Source: Liriodendron chinense
Lineage: Eukaryota; Streptophyta; Magnoliopsida; Magnoliales; Magnoliaceae
Assembly (NCBI GenBank): GCA_003013855.2
Contig: ML058507.1
Coordinates: 124,001-188,000 of the forward strand
DNA length: 64,000 nucleotides
Reading direction: 5' to 3'
Position numbers and translations under genes: made by a program. Below are positions 34,225-47,531 of the stretch, piece by piece. Position 1 is the stretch's first letter. Each line of letters opens with the position of its first letter. The notes beneath the pieces are model-generated. The model searched no databases and was not told the origin of the DNA. It saw only the letters and a program-made list of their open reading frames with translations.

Positions 34225-34665
34225 AAATAGCAAAGTTCTTTGACCCCGTCATTATGTATGTGTTATATCCATAACTTCATCCATTTTACCATATCATTTT
34301 AGGCCATGATCCAAACAATGAGGAAGACACAGGGCTCAAGTGGACCGCCCCATAGAAACATGTGGGATAAGGATGCCCACCATTGAAATCTTTTTAGGGC
34401 CCACCGTGATGTTTATTAGCCATCAAATCTGTTCATAAGGTCAAACATACTTGGATGAAGGGAAAACACAAATATCAACTTGATTCAAAACTTTTGTGGC
34501 TCCAGAAGTTTTCAATGGTAGGTGTTTAATCCCCACTGTTTTCTGTTGTGTGGTCTTTGGATCAGCCTCGATTTTGGGCACATACACTAAAATGACCTGA
34601 AAAAATAGATGGACGGTGTCGATATAACAGATACATCATGGTGGGGCCTAGAACTTTGTCATGTC
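34225..34665. mobile_element. Foldback element with aagttctttgacc ends
   Basis: The left end caaagttctttgaccccgtc pairs with the right end gggcctagaactttg. Inner landmarks (ggctcaagtggaccgcccca, agaagttttcaatggt) are in order. No coding capacity. Confidence 0.78.
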
Positions 34666-34734
34666 AACGTGATAGGTACTTGTTAACATGCAGAGATGAG
34701 GTGAGCGTGACCGATAACACATTATTGAGTTTTT

Positions 34735-35040
34735 CCTAGCCATGGGGCCACCTTGATGTTTGTGTTGTATATCCAAGACGTCCATCAGTTTTTCCATATC
34801 ATTCTAGGGCATGCTAAAAAAATATAGTTCCAAATCTCAAGTGGACCATACCATAGGAAACAATGGTGATTAAATACCCACAATTAAAACTTCTTAGTGT
34901 TTTTTTTTTTTTTTTTTGGTGTGGTCAACTAGAACCTTAGATCTGCCTCATTTTTGGGCTCATGCTCTAAAATGATTTGAAAAAATGAATGGATAGTATG
35001 GATATAACACATACATCATGGTGGGTCCCACATATCTTTT
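34735..35040. mobile_element. Shortened foldback element
   Basis: Catggggccaccttgatg and gatggtgggtcccacatat form the ends; ctcaagtggaccataccat and a T16 run near 34902 lie inside. The central third of the family plan is deleted at the T run. Confidence 0.65.
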
Positions 35041-35084
35041 CCATGGCATCGGTTCTACGCTAGGGTGTTTATGTGTCATTGGTG

Positions 35085-35545
35085 GGTTTTGTCCTGACCA
35101 TGGGTGCACCTCGATGCATGTGCTGTATATCCAAGTCGTTCATTAGTTTTTTCAAATCATTCTAGGGCATAGTCCTAAAAATGTAGATCCAACTATCGAG
35201 TTGACCACACCATAGGAAAACAATGGTGATTGAATGCCTACTATTAGAAACTTCCTAGGGCCCATTGTAATGTTTATTTTTCATCCAACCTGTTGATTAG
35301 GTTTGCACAGACCTGGATGAAGGGAAAACAAAAATATCAACTTCATCCAGCACTTTTATGACCCCAAGAAGCTTTTAATGGTGGGAGTTCAATTACCACA
35401 TTTTTTGGTGGTGTCCTGTTGTGTGGTCCACCTTAGATGTGGATCTACCTCATTTTTGGGCTCGTGACCTAAAATAAGCTAGAAAAATGGTGGGACAACT
35501 TAGATTTAACATAGACATCAAGGAGGGCATCTCATTTGTTTTACT
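35085..35545. mobile_element. Foldback element, about 460 bp
   Basis: Ends are accatgggtgcacctcgatg and catcaaggagggcatctca. The interior holds gaccacaccataggaaaaca, ccaacctgttgattagg, ggatgaagggaaaac and gtgtggtccacc, in family order. Confidence 0.7.
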
Positions 35546-35639
35546 AGAAAATACTCGTATGTAATCCTGAGGCGGATAGGATGCAATCTGACCAATATGT
35601 ATTGCATCCTTGGGATGACATGCACATGTAGGTAGGGGT

Positions 35640-35810
35640 GTAAATGAACTGAACAGAACTGAATACCACCATGTTTGGTTTGAGTTTGATAACCAAAACT
35701 CAAGTTTGAGTTTGGGTTTGGTTTGTTTACTAATCAAATGAACTCAAATGGGCTTTAATCGAACCGAACTTAAACCATTCATAAATAGTTTGGTTCATTA
35801 ACCACCTGTT
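35640..35810 (+). repeat. Dispersed repeat (gaaccgaac/tttgagtttgg), copy 1
   Basis: The block with gtttgagtttgggtttggtt, ctttaatcgaaccgaac and atagtttggttcattaacca matches 36310-36490 in direct orientation. Origin unknown. Confidence 0.7.
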
Positions 35811-35965
35811 GGTAGACTCTGCGGAGTTTCAACAAGGGGTCTAGGTCTCGAAACCCATTAGTGGTGAAAATCCACGCTGGTGACAGCACCAGTGGGTGCG
35901 TTGCATGACTGACTGGGTGGGTGTGTTGCGTGATTGACTGGGTGGGTGCGTTGCATGATTGGCCA
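35811..35965 (+). repeat. SINE-like repeat, copy 2, with short tandem tail
   Basis: Ttggtagactctgcggag, tttcaacaaggggtc, ggtctcgaaaccc and attagtggtgaaa align with the copy at 13011. The ggtctcgaaacc block is B-box-like. It ends in about two and a half 25-bp units of gtgggtgcgttgcatgactg and a short A run, where a SINE tail would be. Confidence 0.42.
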
Positions 35966-36309
35966 AAAAAAAAACCGCCCCTATGTGCAACATTTTAAAT
36001 GCTTGTGTAAATGAGATGTTACACCTTCAGAGTTCATTGTAGGTTGGACGGCGTGATATTGTCCACTTGAGCTTTGGATAGGCTTATTGTGGGGCCTAGT
36101 TTGCAACATATATTTCATATCCAACATATATTCCATATCCAAAAAGTCAAGACAGTGAGACTCTTACTGTGGGGCCCACCTTGATACATATATTTCATAT
36201 CCACTCCGTTCATACATTTCAACAAATCATTTTATAGCAGGAGCTAAAAAATGAAGTAGATCCAAATCTTAGGTGAACTATATCATAGGAAATGATGGTT
36301 TTTTAGCTA

Positions 36310-36490
36310 TAAACGAACCCTATCGAACCTAACCGAACCGTACTCAGGCCTGTTTGAGTTTGATTTGATTTCTAATTGAACCTAAAAGTAAGGTTTGAGT
36401 TTGGTTTGTTTACTTATAAAACAAACTCAAACGAGCTTTTATCAAACCGAACTCAAATTGTTCATGAATAGTTTGGCTCATTAACCACCC
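36310..36490 (+). repeat. Dispersed repeat, copy 2
   Basis: Direct-orientation partner of 35640-35810, sharing aaggtttgagtttggtttg, cttttatcaaaccgaac and atagtttggctcattaacca. A partial foldback arm (cttactgtggggcccacctt) lies just before it at 36165-36300. Confidence 0.7.
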
Positions 36491-36499
36491 TATGCCATG

Positions 36500-36945
36500 T
36501 ACATGATGGTACTCTATGGGCCCTAGCTATTATGTATGTATTTTATCCATGCTGTCCATCCATTTTGCCACTTATTTTACAGTAAGAGAGCAAAAAAGAG
36601 GCCTATACCGATCTCAGGTGGACCACAACACTTGCAAAAGTGGTGATCGAATGCCCACCATTAAAAAATTTCCGAGCCCACTATAATGATTATTTTCCAT
36701 CCAACCTGTTGAGTAGGTCACGAGGACATGAATGAAGGGAAAACACAAACGTCAGCTTGATCCAAAAACTTTAGTGGCTTCTAGAATATTTTAATGGTGG
36801 GCGTTCAATTGCCATGGTTTCCTTTTGGTGTGGTCCACATGAGATTTGGATCAACCTCATTTTTGAGCTCATGCCCAACATTAACCTAGCAAGATGGTGG
36901 GACGGGGTGGATTTCATACATAATGTAAGGTAGGCCATTTCATTT
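36500..36945. mobile_element. Foldback element, about 445 bp
   Basis: Left ctctatgggccctagc and right taaggtaggccatttc are the ends. The interior carries caggtggaccacaacac, ccatccaacctgttgag, gatccaaaaactttag and tggtgtggtccacatgag. Confidence 0.7.
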
Positions 36946-37469
36946 TTAAATAGTTTTTCCATGTGATTTGGCTTGGACCCATGTGGCACAACGAGCATAA
37001 TTAATTGTCAACAAATATCACGCTCTACTTAAGTATGGGTTGTCTTGATAGGGGGATGATCCGATGTTCCATTTGAGTCATATCTCGAATTGTGTTTGTA
37101 CAGGTGGGCCAATTAGCCTCATGATCAATGATACTGTCAACATGGGGCCCAATGTGGATGGACCATGAAATAATAAATAAATAAATATTACATGTCTTAA
37201 CCTTCATTTTGTCTTATACTATACAAAATATAGAAATCGAGATATTGGGGGTGAATATGAAAAATTGTCAATTTTTAGACATTTGTAGTATGTGTTTACT
37301 AAACAAGTTCTTATGAAAAAAGTACTTATTCTCATATATCAGGGTCTTTTTCGGGCAAATTACTAAACAAAATTTTCAGTACTCATAAAGATTAAAATTA
37401 GTTCTTTTAAGTTTCCAGTACTTAAATTAATTTTCAGACTTCATTTTTCAGTTTACCAAACGGCACCCG

Positions 37470-37765
37470 AATGTCCACCACGAAAAACTTTTTGTGGATG
37501 ATAAAAGTTTTGGATCAAGCTGATATTCATTTTTTCCCCTTTATTCTGGTCTCTGTGACCTTATTAACAGGTTGGATGGCAAATGAACATTATGATGGGC
37601 CTTAGTTTTTAATGATGGGCCTTCATTCACCACTATTTCTTTTTTTCTTATTGTACGGTTCACCTGAGATTTAAATCTGCTTCATTTTTGTGACCATGCC
37701 ATAAAATGACCTGGAAAAACTGATGGATGACTTAGATATACAGCACGGATGTGGGCCCCACGGTT
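37470..37765. mobile_element. Right half of a foldback element
   Basis: Begins at accacgaaaaactttttg and continues through ggatcaagctgatattc, caacaggttggatggc and gtgggccccacggttagaga. The left arm is lost. Confidence 0.6.
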
Positions 37766-37859
37766 AGAGAAACACCCCCCTGGCATGTTATCTCGTAACA
37801 ACTCAAATGACCTGCTTTTACACTGATTGCGTGCGGTATGGCGCATGTTACCTGTTGAC

Positions 37860-38320
37860 ATGGCAAAGTTCTATCGGCCCCACCATGATGTGTGTTTGAT
37901 GTCCACACTATCCATTCATTTTTTTCAGATTAATTTAGCGTTTGAGTTTAAAAATGATACGGATCCAAATAACAAGTGGACCACACCACAGAAAATAGTG
38001 GGGATTGAACACCACCATTGAAAACTTCTTGAGGTTACAAAAGTTTTAGATCAAGTTGATATTCGTGTGCTTTTTCCTTCCTTCATCCTAGTCTCTCTGA
38101 CCTTATCAACAGGTTGGATGGCAAATAAACACTACGTTGGGCCTTAGTATTTTTTTTAATGTTGGGCATTCAATCACCAATGTTTCTTATGGTATGGTCC
38201 ACCTGAGATTTGGATCTGCTTCTTCTTTTTAGGGACCATACCTTAGAATGATCTGGATAAACTGATGAATGGCTTCGATATACAGTACATACATTAGGGT
38301 GGGTCCCACAGTTAGAGAAA
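37860..38320. mobile_element. Foldback element, about 460 bp
   Basis: Cggccccaccatgatgtgtg at the left and tagggtgggtcccacag at the right form the arms. Caagtggaccacaccacaga and gtatggtccacctgag mark the inner arms. It is followed by gttagagaaacactcac, which also follows the element at 37470-37765, so the two share a longer related context. Confidence 0.72.
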
Positions 38321-38404
38321 CACTCACTAACGTGTTATCTAGAAACACTTCGAACGAGTTGTTTTTACTCATATTGAGTGCCGTATGGCACCTCACCACC
38401 TGTT

Positions 38405-38860
38405 AACATGGAAAACTTCCATGGATCCCAACATGATGTATGCATTATATCCACACCATCCATCCATTTTGCCACATCATTTTAGAGCACGAGCCAAAAA
38501 AAAGAGGTAGATCCAAATCTCAAGTGGACCAAACCACATAAAACATTGGGGATTGAACACCACCATTAAAAGCTTCCAGGGGCTACAAATGTTTTGGATC
38601 AAACTGAGATTTGTGTTTTCCCTTCATTGAGGTTTGTGTGACCTTATGAATAGATTCAATGGAAAATAAACGTCATGGTGGACCTTAGGAAGGTTTCAAT
38701 GGTGGATGTCATTCTCCCAACTGTTTTTTGTGGTGTGGTCCACTTGAGTTTTAGATCTTCCTCATTTTCCAGGTCATGCCCTGAGATGATCTGAAAATTA
38801 GATGGATGATGTGCGTATAACAAATACATCATAGTGGGCCAGCATGACTTTGTCACGTAA
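38405..38860. mobile_element. Foldback element, about 455 bp
   Basis: Left ggatcccaacatgatgtatg pairs with right atacatcatagtgggcc. Inner arms ctcaagtggaccaaaccac and gtggtgtggtccacttgag are complementary. The stretch 38861-39355 after it holds no gene I recognise. Confidence 0.75.
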
Positions 38861-39359
38861 AAATAGAGCTGGTCTGCGAAAGGGACAAAGTTATAATTAA
38901 AAAAAAATATTTAAAGAAAGCCACTTACCCCATCCCACCCGCATCACTTACTGCTTTCCATACATAGACCACCCCGTAATGAGTTCTGTGTTTAATTTTC
39001 ATGAAGGACTTATTTTAAGTGGGCTAAACAAACACCCAAAATCACATATTCCGTACTAGAAATCTGATTTTCAGATTTCAGGAGTATATTAAGTGATAAA
39101 CAAACAACCCCTCAGACTCTTAAGTAAATGATAGACCAAAGAGGAGACTTCACCACTTGATTCACTTAAGGTTCCATGACATTGGTCGCCTAGGGCTTGT
39201 TTGGTGCATGATATTATATGAGATTGAATTGGGAAAATCACTTTTTTAAACCTAGTTGTTGTTTGGTTATTATCTTTGTTGGCATTGGTTTAAAGCTTTG
39301 AAAACTACACCGGATGGAATTTGAATTTAGGGGCTCTGGCATTCCACTTATTTACCATA

Positions 39360-39775
39360 GCTAGAGTATCCATACCATCCATCCATTTTTTGAGATCATA
39401 TTAGGCCATGAGCCTAAATGACACAGATCCAAAGCTCAAGTGGACCACACCACAGAAAGTAGTGAGGACAATGATTCCCACCGTTGAAACCCTTCTGGGG
39501 CCCATTATGATGTTTATTTGTCATCGAAGCTATTCATGAGGTCACACAATGGTGGATGAAGAGAAGAAAATATATCAAATTGATCTAAAACTTCTATAGC
39601 CCTCAAAAAGTTTTCACTGGTAGACATTAAATCCCCATTGCTTTATGTGGTGAGGTCTACTTGAGATTCAAACATGCCTGATTTTTGGGCTCATGCCCTA
39701 AAATAATCTTGGAAAATGGATAGACAGTGTGGATATATTACATACATAATTGTGGGGTCCACAAAACTTGGTGAC
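39360..39775. mobile_element. Foldback element, about 415 bp
   Basis: Atagctagagtatccatacc at the left edge is diverged. Ctcaagtggaccacaccac pairs with gtggtgaggtctacttgag, and cattttttgagatcat with the right arm. Both ends are less clear than in other copies. Confidence 0.6.
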
Positions 39776-42700
39776 ATAAACACACATGGAGTTTGTGAGT
39801 CTTCATCACAACATGTATCTCATCCATGCCGCCTCCACCAGAGCTGGTGGGTTTTCACTGCTACTAGCCAAACACGGTATCTCAATTCATCTATGATATA
39901 CATAGGATATTTTTTACATTCCAAACATGGAATGGGATGTAATCCCCTTATGTATAGGCTTTACGTTTAATCCATCTATTTGTTGAAGCCATCATATATT
40001 ACTTTTAATTGTAAATAATAACTTTTGTCAGTCAATTTTAATCGTCCAATCCATATCATGACTGGATTACTAAAAAAAGACTAAATTAAAGATGGATCGT
40101 CCAACTAGTGAGAATTTTTCATAGAAATGAAAAGGTTAGATGGTTTCGACCCATGAATTGGACTATCTAAGTAATTCGATGCTATTCAAAGTACTATAAC
40201 AAGTTTTTTTTTTTTTTTTTTTTTTGAACGTCCACTATTAAAAGCTTCCTAAGGCCACTATAATGTTTATTTATCATCAACCTGTTGATAAGGTCACACA
40301 TACCTATATGAAGTGAAAACATAAATATCAGCTTGATTTGAAACTTTTGTGGCCCCAATTTTTTTTCAACGACAAGCATTCAATCCCCATTGTTTCCTAA
40401 AATTGGATTGCGTACTGAGTTACTCGGTATGCTTTTATCATATCGAGTAAACTCTATTGGGCCCATTGTGAATGTATGTGGTTTATCCATGCCGTCCATC
40501 TGTTTTTTTCATATTATTTTAGGGGTTGATCCTTATAACGTTTCGAAAATTGACTCCCATGTACATCACATGAGATTGGAGTTCTGTGGTATTAGATAAT
40601 ATATTCAAGATATAACCCTTTGTACTTGTCATACATCGCATGCATTCACATTCATGAAGGTACCCAATCACAAGAATAAAACCAACCAAACTATAATTCT
40701 TATTTCATTTAACCATAAAAGTTCAACTAATCATTTGATTCTCACTCAGGTGGGAGCTTACAATAATATAAATCTATAATATGAAACAAATAAAATTAAA
40801 CTAACATGGGAACCTCGGCGACGTAATCCCATATCACTCATAATAGTCTTCTGTAGGGAGATCATCACCTATATCTTCAATTTGTGCATCACCTATATCA
40901 TTTATATAGTTGGAGAGGGTCAATGCCATACTCATAATGATAGTTATCCTTCAAGATTAACAATAATTCAAGTAATTTATCATAGTAATACAATATAAAA
41001 GTTTCGATATATCTTGTATTCCACCACTGTGAGTGGTATCGGTACGTGAAACCAATCTACATGAATGAATGCATAACATAGTGTGTGTGGCTCATCATAC
41101 ATAATGACCACCATATTGTGGAATATAATTCATAAAAATTCAGCTCGCTTCGTATCCCATAACTACGGAGATTCGTTGGCGTGTTTGACACTTTTTGTAG
41201 ATTTACGTGAACACCTTAAGATGACATAACTCATGGATTCGAAGAAATTACTTGCACGATTTGTTCATGGAGCGACTAATTGTGACACCCAATTTCAGAA
41301 AGTGATGATCACGCTAGGTGAAATTACGTCATTGATGTGTGCACCATTAACCAAATCTAAGGACTTACATGTTGACTAAGAGGGTCATTTTTTAAAGCGC
41401 ATTACGTTATATATATATATATATATATATAAGTCATTTGTCGTAAGTTCTTCAATACATTACTTGCATGAATAGAGAATTAAATCAAACCGAGAGAGTT
41501 TCGGAACTCTAAGACACGCCCAAGCTGTAAAATAAGGAAAGTAACACAAGGTTAACTTAATAAAGGAAAAAGAGTAACAATAAGCTAACTCGATAAAAGA
41601 GAAGAATAGCGATAGGCCAACTCAACAAAAATAAGGGAGACGAGCAAAAGCCAACTCAATACATAATGAAAATATACGTCGCTCTTAAAATCAGGAAAGG
41701 GCAAGGCTTATATCCATCATTCCTTATGAATTCATAAAAATTTCAATGGTGTTTTTATGGACTAATCAATATGGAATTACAATAAAATAAACTCCAATAG
41801 GGTAGAAAATAGTTCAGACACTTCGAAGTGCATCGATAAGCACAACAATGTGATTTCAGGTTCGACGGGTCACCAAGTAGGTCTAAAATACCACAGAAGT
41901 GGGTTCTCTACCCTAATGTTTAAAATAAAAGTTTTATGTCAAATTAATATCAATAAAATCATAAGGTTTTCTAATATAAGCATCCGGTCTATTAGATGCA
42001 CAAACATGCACCGTTCGAGACTCGAATGTGTGTAGTTTCATAATTTAAAATAACTTTATGATCTAACCCACAAAATTTGTCCACACATGATTAAAATTAT
42101 ATCTTAAACACAATTTCCACTTGGATAAAAAAAAATCATAACAGTCTAAGAACTTATTACCATAGAAATCACAGTAAAAGTCAAACTATGCACAATTTTA
42201 AGGCGGAATAAGAGAAGCTATGTATAAATTCATCTTAAATCGGTGTAAGCTTAAATGAATCTCTCACCTCAGTTCGTAGATCACTCTAGGACTGATCCAA
42301 GTGGAGAAAATAAGAATATAAAATGAAAATTCATATTTTAAACAGTTTAGATTTCACATGTATAGCGTGGGTCAAAATTAGAACTTCGATCGACCAGTTT
42401 AGAAAATAAAAAACTAAAAATCTCTAATTTAATTAAATCGGGTTTGACCTACCTTAAGATCAATAGAGGATGAATGAAGAAGAAGAAGATAGAAAACACC
42501 TTTGAAGAGATTGGGACGCCCACCCTTTTCTCTCTCTCTCTCTCTCACACACGTGGGAGGCTTGAATGTCCAACCCTCTCTTTATATAGAGGAAGGCTAG
42601 AGTGTTTCTTATGCGCAATGGAGCATGGGTGTAAGCGTGGCCTACTTATTGTATTCGGGATCCAAAATATTTATGAAACTAGATTTTTCGATCTCTTTCC

Positions 42701-43009
42701 AAGGTGTATTTTTGTGTGATCATCAGACCATCTTAGGTTTACTTTCTAATTAAGGGTTATCCACCCTTTTGATGTACATGGCCCACCCAAGTTGTAGTTC
42801 ACTTAACTTTTTTATATACTGATTAGTTTTAATGAAGTTGTGCTAGTGTAAAGAGTAGATTTGACACTATATAGTTTTGCAAGTCATCCCCCTTTCAGAC
42901 TCGAGGTGGAACTCAATTCGAACTCATTCATGTGATTGTTTCCACCATTCGATGCATTGTCTTGTATAGTTTTGACGAACAGAAACCAAAGATATAATTT
43001 TCATAATGG

Positions 43010-43655
43010 TGTTGAGTGTGGAGACCCGTCACAATAATATGTGGTCGGGCGCCCGGTCAGTCGGGCGCTCGGACGGTCTGATGACCGGGCGCTCGATATT
43101 CATAGGTTTTCTGCCATATGCCGCTGGACTGTTTTGTGAACAGTCAGGCGCCCGGCGGTCAAAGTGGCCGGGTGCATGATAATACACTGTTTTATGCTTT
43201 TGGTTGCTGGACGTTTTTTGTAATGGCCGGGCGCCTGACCCAGTTACGACTGGGTGCCTGATCGACCGTGGACTTAAAGTGCGGGTTTCCTAAATTGGGT
43301 TCTAATTGCGAGGTTTACTATATAAAGGTTGTAAATCGAGATTAGGATAGGGGATTAGGGCTTCTATACGTCCAAGGTGAGAAAAAGGCGAGAGGATTAG
43401 CAAAAGGGCTATCTATATGTATGGGAGTATAGGAGAAGGTAAGTGTATTGCTTGTAACTTCGTTCCTTCTTCATAGTGAAGTTTGCACCCATGGTTTTTT
43501 TACCCTTGTTAGGGTTTTCCACATAAATTTCTGTCTTGTGGATTGTTGGTTTATGTGATTCCTCTTCTAGTTATTATATCTTCCTGTTTATCGTTTGTGG
43601 CTAAGACCGGAGATTGGATCTCAGTTCACCGGCGTTGTTGGCGTGCTGCGCAACA
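43010..43655 (+). repeat. 5-prime LTR of the plus-strand copia (646 bp)
   Basis: Begins tgttgagtgtggagacc and ends gctgcgcaaca. The U3 part has a GC-rich cluster of degenerate gggcgcccgg palindromes (43050-43260). A TATA box TATATAAA at 43319-43326 precedes the likely transcript start. Confidence 0.93.
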
Positions 43656-43694
43656 ACTGGTATCAGAGCTATTGGTTTAGTTCAAGTGGGAGCG

Positions 43695-44457
43695 ATGACG
43701 GAAGAAGGGAAAATTAGAATTGAAAAGTTTGATGGTTCAAACTTTGCCTTCTGGAAGATGCAGATGGAGGATTATTTGTATCAGAAGGACCTCTACATTC
43801 CTCTAGGAGGAAAAAAGAAGAAACCAGAGAAGATAATAGATGATGAATGGGCTTTAGTGGATCGGAAGGCTTTAGGAATGATTCAACTCTCTTTGTCTAA
43901 GAGCGTCGCCTTCAATATATCCAAAGTAAAGACCACAAAAGAATTGATGCAGGCATTGGCTACGATGTATGAGAAACCCTCGGTGTCCAATAAGGTTCAT
44001 CTTATGAAACGGACTATTCAACATGAAGATGTCAGATGGTGGGGGCGTGGCTGAACATCTAAACGAGTTCAATACAGTCACGAGCCAATTGGAATCCGTT
44101 GGCATCACTTTTGATGACGAGGTCAAGGCTCTATTGATCTTGTCAAGTTTGCCAAACAATTGGGTTAGTTTGGTGATTGCTGTGAGCAATTCCTTAGGGT
44201 CTACGAAGTTGAAATTCGATGATGTGGCTAGTCTAATTCTAAGTGAAGAATCTAGAAGGAAGGCATCGGGAACTTCAGGAGATTCAGGGAATGCTCTAAA
44301 TGTTGAAGGAAGAGGAAGATCTTCAAACAAAAGTAGTAATAAACATGGGTGTTCTAAGTCGAGGAATAAGTCCAAGGGACTGAAAGACAAGGACGGGTGT
44401 TGGCATTGCGGGAAGAAGGGGCACATGAAGCGTGATTGCAGGGCGCTTAAGAAATAA
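43695..44457 (+). pseudogene. Copia gag with intact CCHC knuckle, one frameshift
   Basis: The start is the ATG at 43695 just after the primer site (MTEEGKIRIEKFDGSNFAFW). UBN2-type gag follows through WALVDRKALGMIQLSLS. A one-base insertion near 44010 shifts the frame, and reading resumes at KMSDGGGVAEHLNEFNTV (ORF from 44023). The CCHC knuckle CWHCGKKGHMKRDC (about 44398-44440) is intact. The frame ends at 44455-44457, while protease continues in the same frame after the stop. The extra upstream codons from 43614 lie in the LTR and are not real. Confidence 0.9.
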
Positions 44458-44487
44458 GAAGGAAGCTCTCAAGGTGGGAAGGATTCA

Positions 44488-47400
44488 GTGAATCTATATG
44501 AGGATAGTGACACAGAGGCGTTGATCTTGTCTCTTGATGCGCGAAATGAGTCTTGGGTTATAGACTCGGGTGCTTCGTTTCATGCCACTTCGTCAAAAGA
44601 AGTTCTTCGTGACTATGTGTCAAGTGACTTCGGGAGAGTCTACCTGAGTGATGATGAGCCATGCAGTATTGTTGGCAAGGGAGACGTTTACTTAAGTCAA
44701 AAGGACGGAACGGTCTTGAAGCCGAAAGATGTCAGACATGTACCAAGTTTGAGAGGGAATTTGATCTCAGAGGGGCAGTTGGCCGATACCGGATATGTGA
44801 CAACATTCACGAGCGATGCATGGAAGGTCACAAAAGGTACCTTGGTAATATCTCGAGGCAAGAAGGAAAGTACCTTGTATGTGACTTCCGGATCGTACAG
44901 TTTACTCACAGTCGCATCAACTGGAGTGAATGGACAGTTATGACATCAGAGGTTGGGACATATGAATGAGAAGGGGATGAAAGTGCTATTATCAAAGGGG
45001 AAGCTACCAGGGTTGAAGGCAATCGATCTGCAATTCTGCGAGGACTACGTGTATGGCAAGCAGAAGAAAGTTAGCTTCAAGAAGAGAGGACATGCTCCAA
45101 AGACGTATCTATTGGAGCTTGTACACACTGATGTGTAGGGACCGGCACAAGTATCATCTCTTGGTGACTCACGTTACTTTGTTTCTTTTATTGATGATGC
45201 TAGTAGAAAACTGTGGGTCTACTTCTTAAAACACAAATCAGATGTATTCGATGTATTTAAGAAGTGGAAGGTTATGGTAGAAAATGTGACCGGTAAAACT
45301 GTGAAGTGTCTCAGATCGGATAATGGGGGAGAATACTGTGACAAGAGATTTGAGGAGTATTGTGCAGCAAATGGAATCAAACATCAGAAAACGATTCCAG
45401 GGACATCGCAGCAGAATTGTGTGGCTGAGCGCATTAACAGGACTATCCTTGAGCGTGCTAGGAGCATGAGGCTACATGGAGGGTTGCCCAAGACCTTTTG
45501 GGCAGATGCTGTGAATACTGCCGTATATCTCATCAATAGAAGTCCCTCAGCACCATTGGATGGTGGGTTACCAGAAGAAACATGGACTGGAAAAGAGGTG
45601 AACCTTGCACATCTCAGAGTGTTTGGTTATACCTCTTATGTTCACATTGATGCAGAGCACAGAAACAAGCTGGATGCGAAGTCCACAAGGTGCACGTTTA
45701 TAGTCTACGGGCAGAATAATTTTGGCTATCGATTTTGGGATACAGAGAACCAAAAAATTATCAGACAGTGTGCAGCAAAAGCAGAATATGGTCGATGAGA
45801 AGGAATTCGTAGAGTTAGAAGAGTTACCGGACATGGGTGTTACAGTGCCACAGGATGAGCATGCACAAGAGCATGATGAGGCAGAGTCGCAGACACCGGT
45901 TGTGAAGAGGTCTACTCGGGAGAGGAGACCCAAGTTTCGATACTTACCCTCCTTACATTATGTACTGTTGACAGATAATGGTGAGCCAGAGTGTTTTGAA
46001 GAGGCGTTACGGTCAGATATGCGGGTTAAGTCGGAGCAAGCCATGGAAGATGAGATGGACTCTCTTGAGTCTAATCGTACGTGGGAGCTAGTCACTCTAC
46101 CCAAGGGTAAGAAAACTCTTCATAACAAGTGAGTTTACAGACTGAAAGAGGAGCACGATGGTTCGAAACTGATACAAGGCTAGACTGGTTGTGAAAGGGA
46201 TCCAACAAAAGGCAGGTATCGATTTCACAGAAATATTTTCACCTGTAGTGAAGATGTCTACGATTCGCATGGTCTTGAGTATAGTGGCTACAGAGGACTT
46301 ATATCTAGAGCAGCTAGATGTCAAGACAGGCTTTCTTCATGGAGACTTTGAAGAAGAGATATATATGCATCAGGCGATAGGATATGTGGCACCAGGAAAG
46401 GAGAATAAGGTGTGTAGACTGAAGAAGAGTCTACATGGCCTGAAGCAGGCCCTAAGGCAGTGGTACAAGAAGTTCGACAGTTTCATGTCGGGAAACGGGT
46501 ATAGGAGATGTCATGCAGACCACTGTTGCTACTTGAAGAAGTTTGATACGTCGTACATCATCCTTCTTCTGTATGTTGATGATATGCTTGTGGCCGGATC
46601 AAGCATGGACATCTTAGATCTCAAAAGACAAGTGTCTAGAGAGTTTGCCATGAAGGATTTAGGAGCTGCAAAACAAATCTTATGTATGAGGATAAAGCGT
46701 GACAGAGAAAACAAGAAGCTAGTTTTGTCACAGACAAAGTACATAGCCAAGGTACTTGATCGATTCAGCATGAGAGGTGCTAAGCCAGTTAGCAATCCAT
46801 TAGCCAACCACTTAAAGCTTTATAAGGAGCAATGAGTTAAGACGCAGGAGGAACATGAGTACATGGCTAAAGTCCCTTATGCGTCAGCCATAGGGAGCCT
46901 CATGTATGCTATAGTTAGCACGAGGCCAGATATTGCTCAAGCAGTGGGAGTTGTTAACAGGTACATGAACAACCCTGAGAAGGAACATTGGAAAGCTGTG
47001 AAGTGGATCCTTAGATACCTGGTAGGTACTATGGATGTAGGGTTGTGTTATGGAGGATCGAAAATCAAGCTACAAGGCTACGCCGACTCAGATTTGACAG
47101 GGGATATCGACAGCAGAAGGAGCACTACGGGGTATGTCTTTACCTTGGGTAGTGCTATAGTCAGTTGGATCTCTCAGTTACAGAAGATAGTATCCATCAG
47201 TACAACAGAAGCAGAATATATTGCAGCTACAGAAGCATGCAAGGAAATGGTATGGATGTAATGTTTTATGGAAGAGTTGGGGAAGAAGCAAGCAGATTAT
47301 AAGCTGTACAGTGATAGTCAGAGTGCAATACACTTGGCTAAGAATTCAGCCTTTCATTCGAGGACCAAGCATATTGACATCAGATATCACTTCATACGTT

Positions 47401-47531
47401 CATTACTGGAAGATGGATCGATTGCTTTGGAGAAGATTCATACAAGTGAAAATCCTGCAAATATGTTGACTAAGGCGGTCACACGGGAGAAGCTGAAGCT
47501 CTGTTTAGCTTTGATTGGTCTTCAGGCTTGA
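44488..47531 (+). pseudogene. Copia pol polyprotein with several stops and shifts
   Basis: Protease: WVIDSGASFHAT (44552-44588) is intact. Pre-integrase: a Trp-to-TGA stop at 44941, then HQRLGHMNEKGM; the zinc ligand Cys is Tyr in FCEDYVYGK. Integrase: HTDV then TAG in place of Trp (45136-45138), FIDDASRKLWVYF, the second Asp in RSDNGGEY and the Glu in VAERINRT, so the DDE set is present but interrupted. RT: a frameshift near 45780 and another near 46170-46190, then QLDVKTGFLHGD and an intact YVDD (46571-46582). RNase H: YADSDLTGDIDSRRSTTGY and STTEAEYIAATEACKE, a stop at 47259, and HIDIRYHFIRSLLEDG. Catalytic residues survive better than in the minus-strand copia, but at least six disruptions prevent a full polyprotein. 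Confidence 0.92.

Noticed and set aside
43872..44426. Long antisense open frame within the copia gag (and similar ones at 45568-45933 and 46529-46807)
   Set aside because: These are shadows of the real gag/pol frames on the plus strand.
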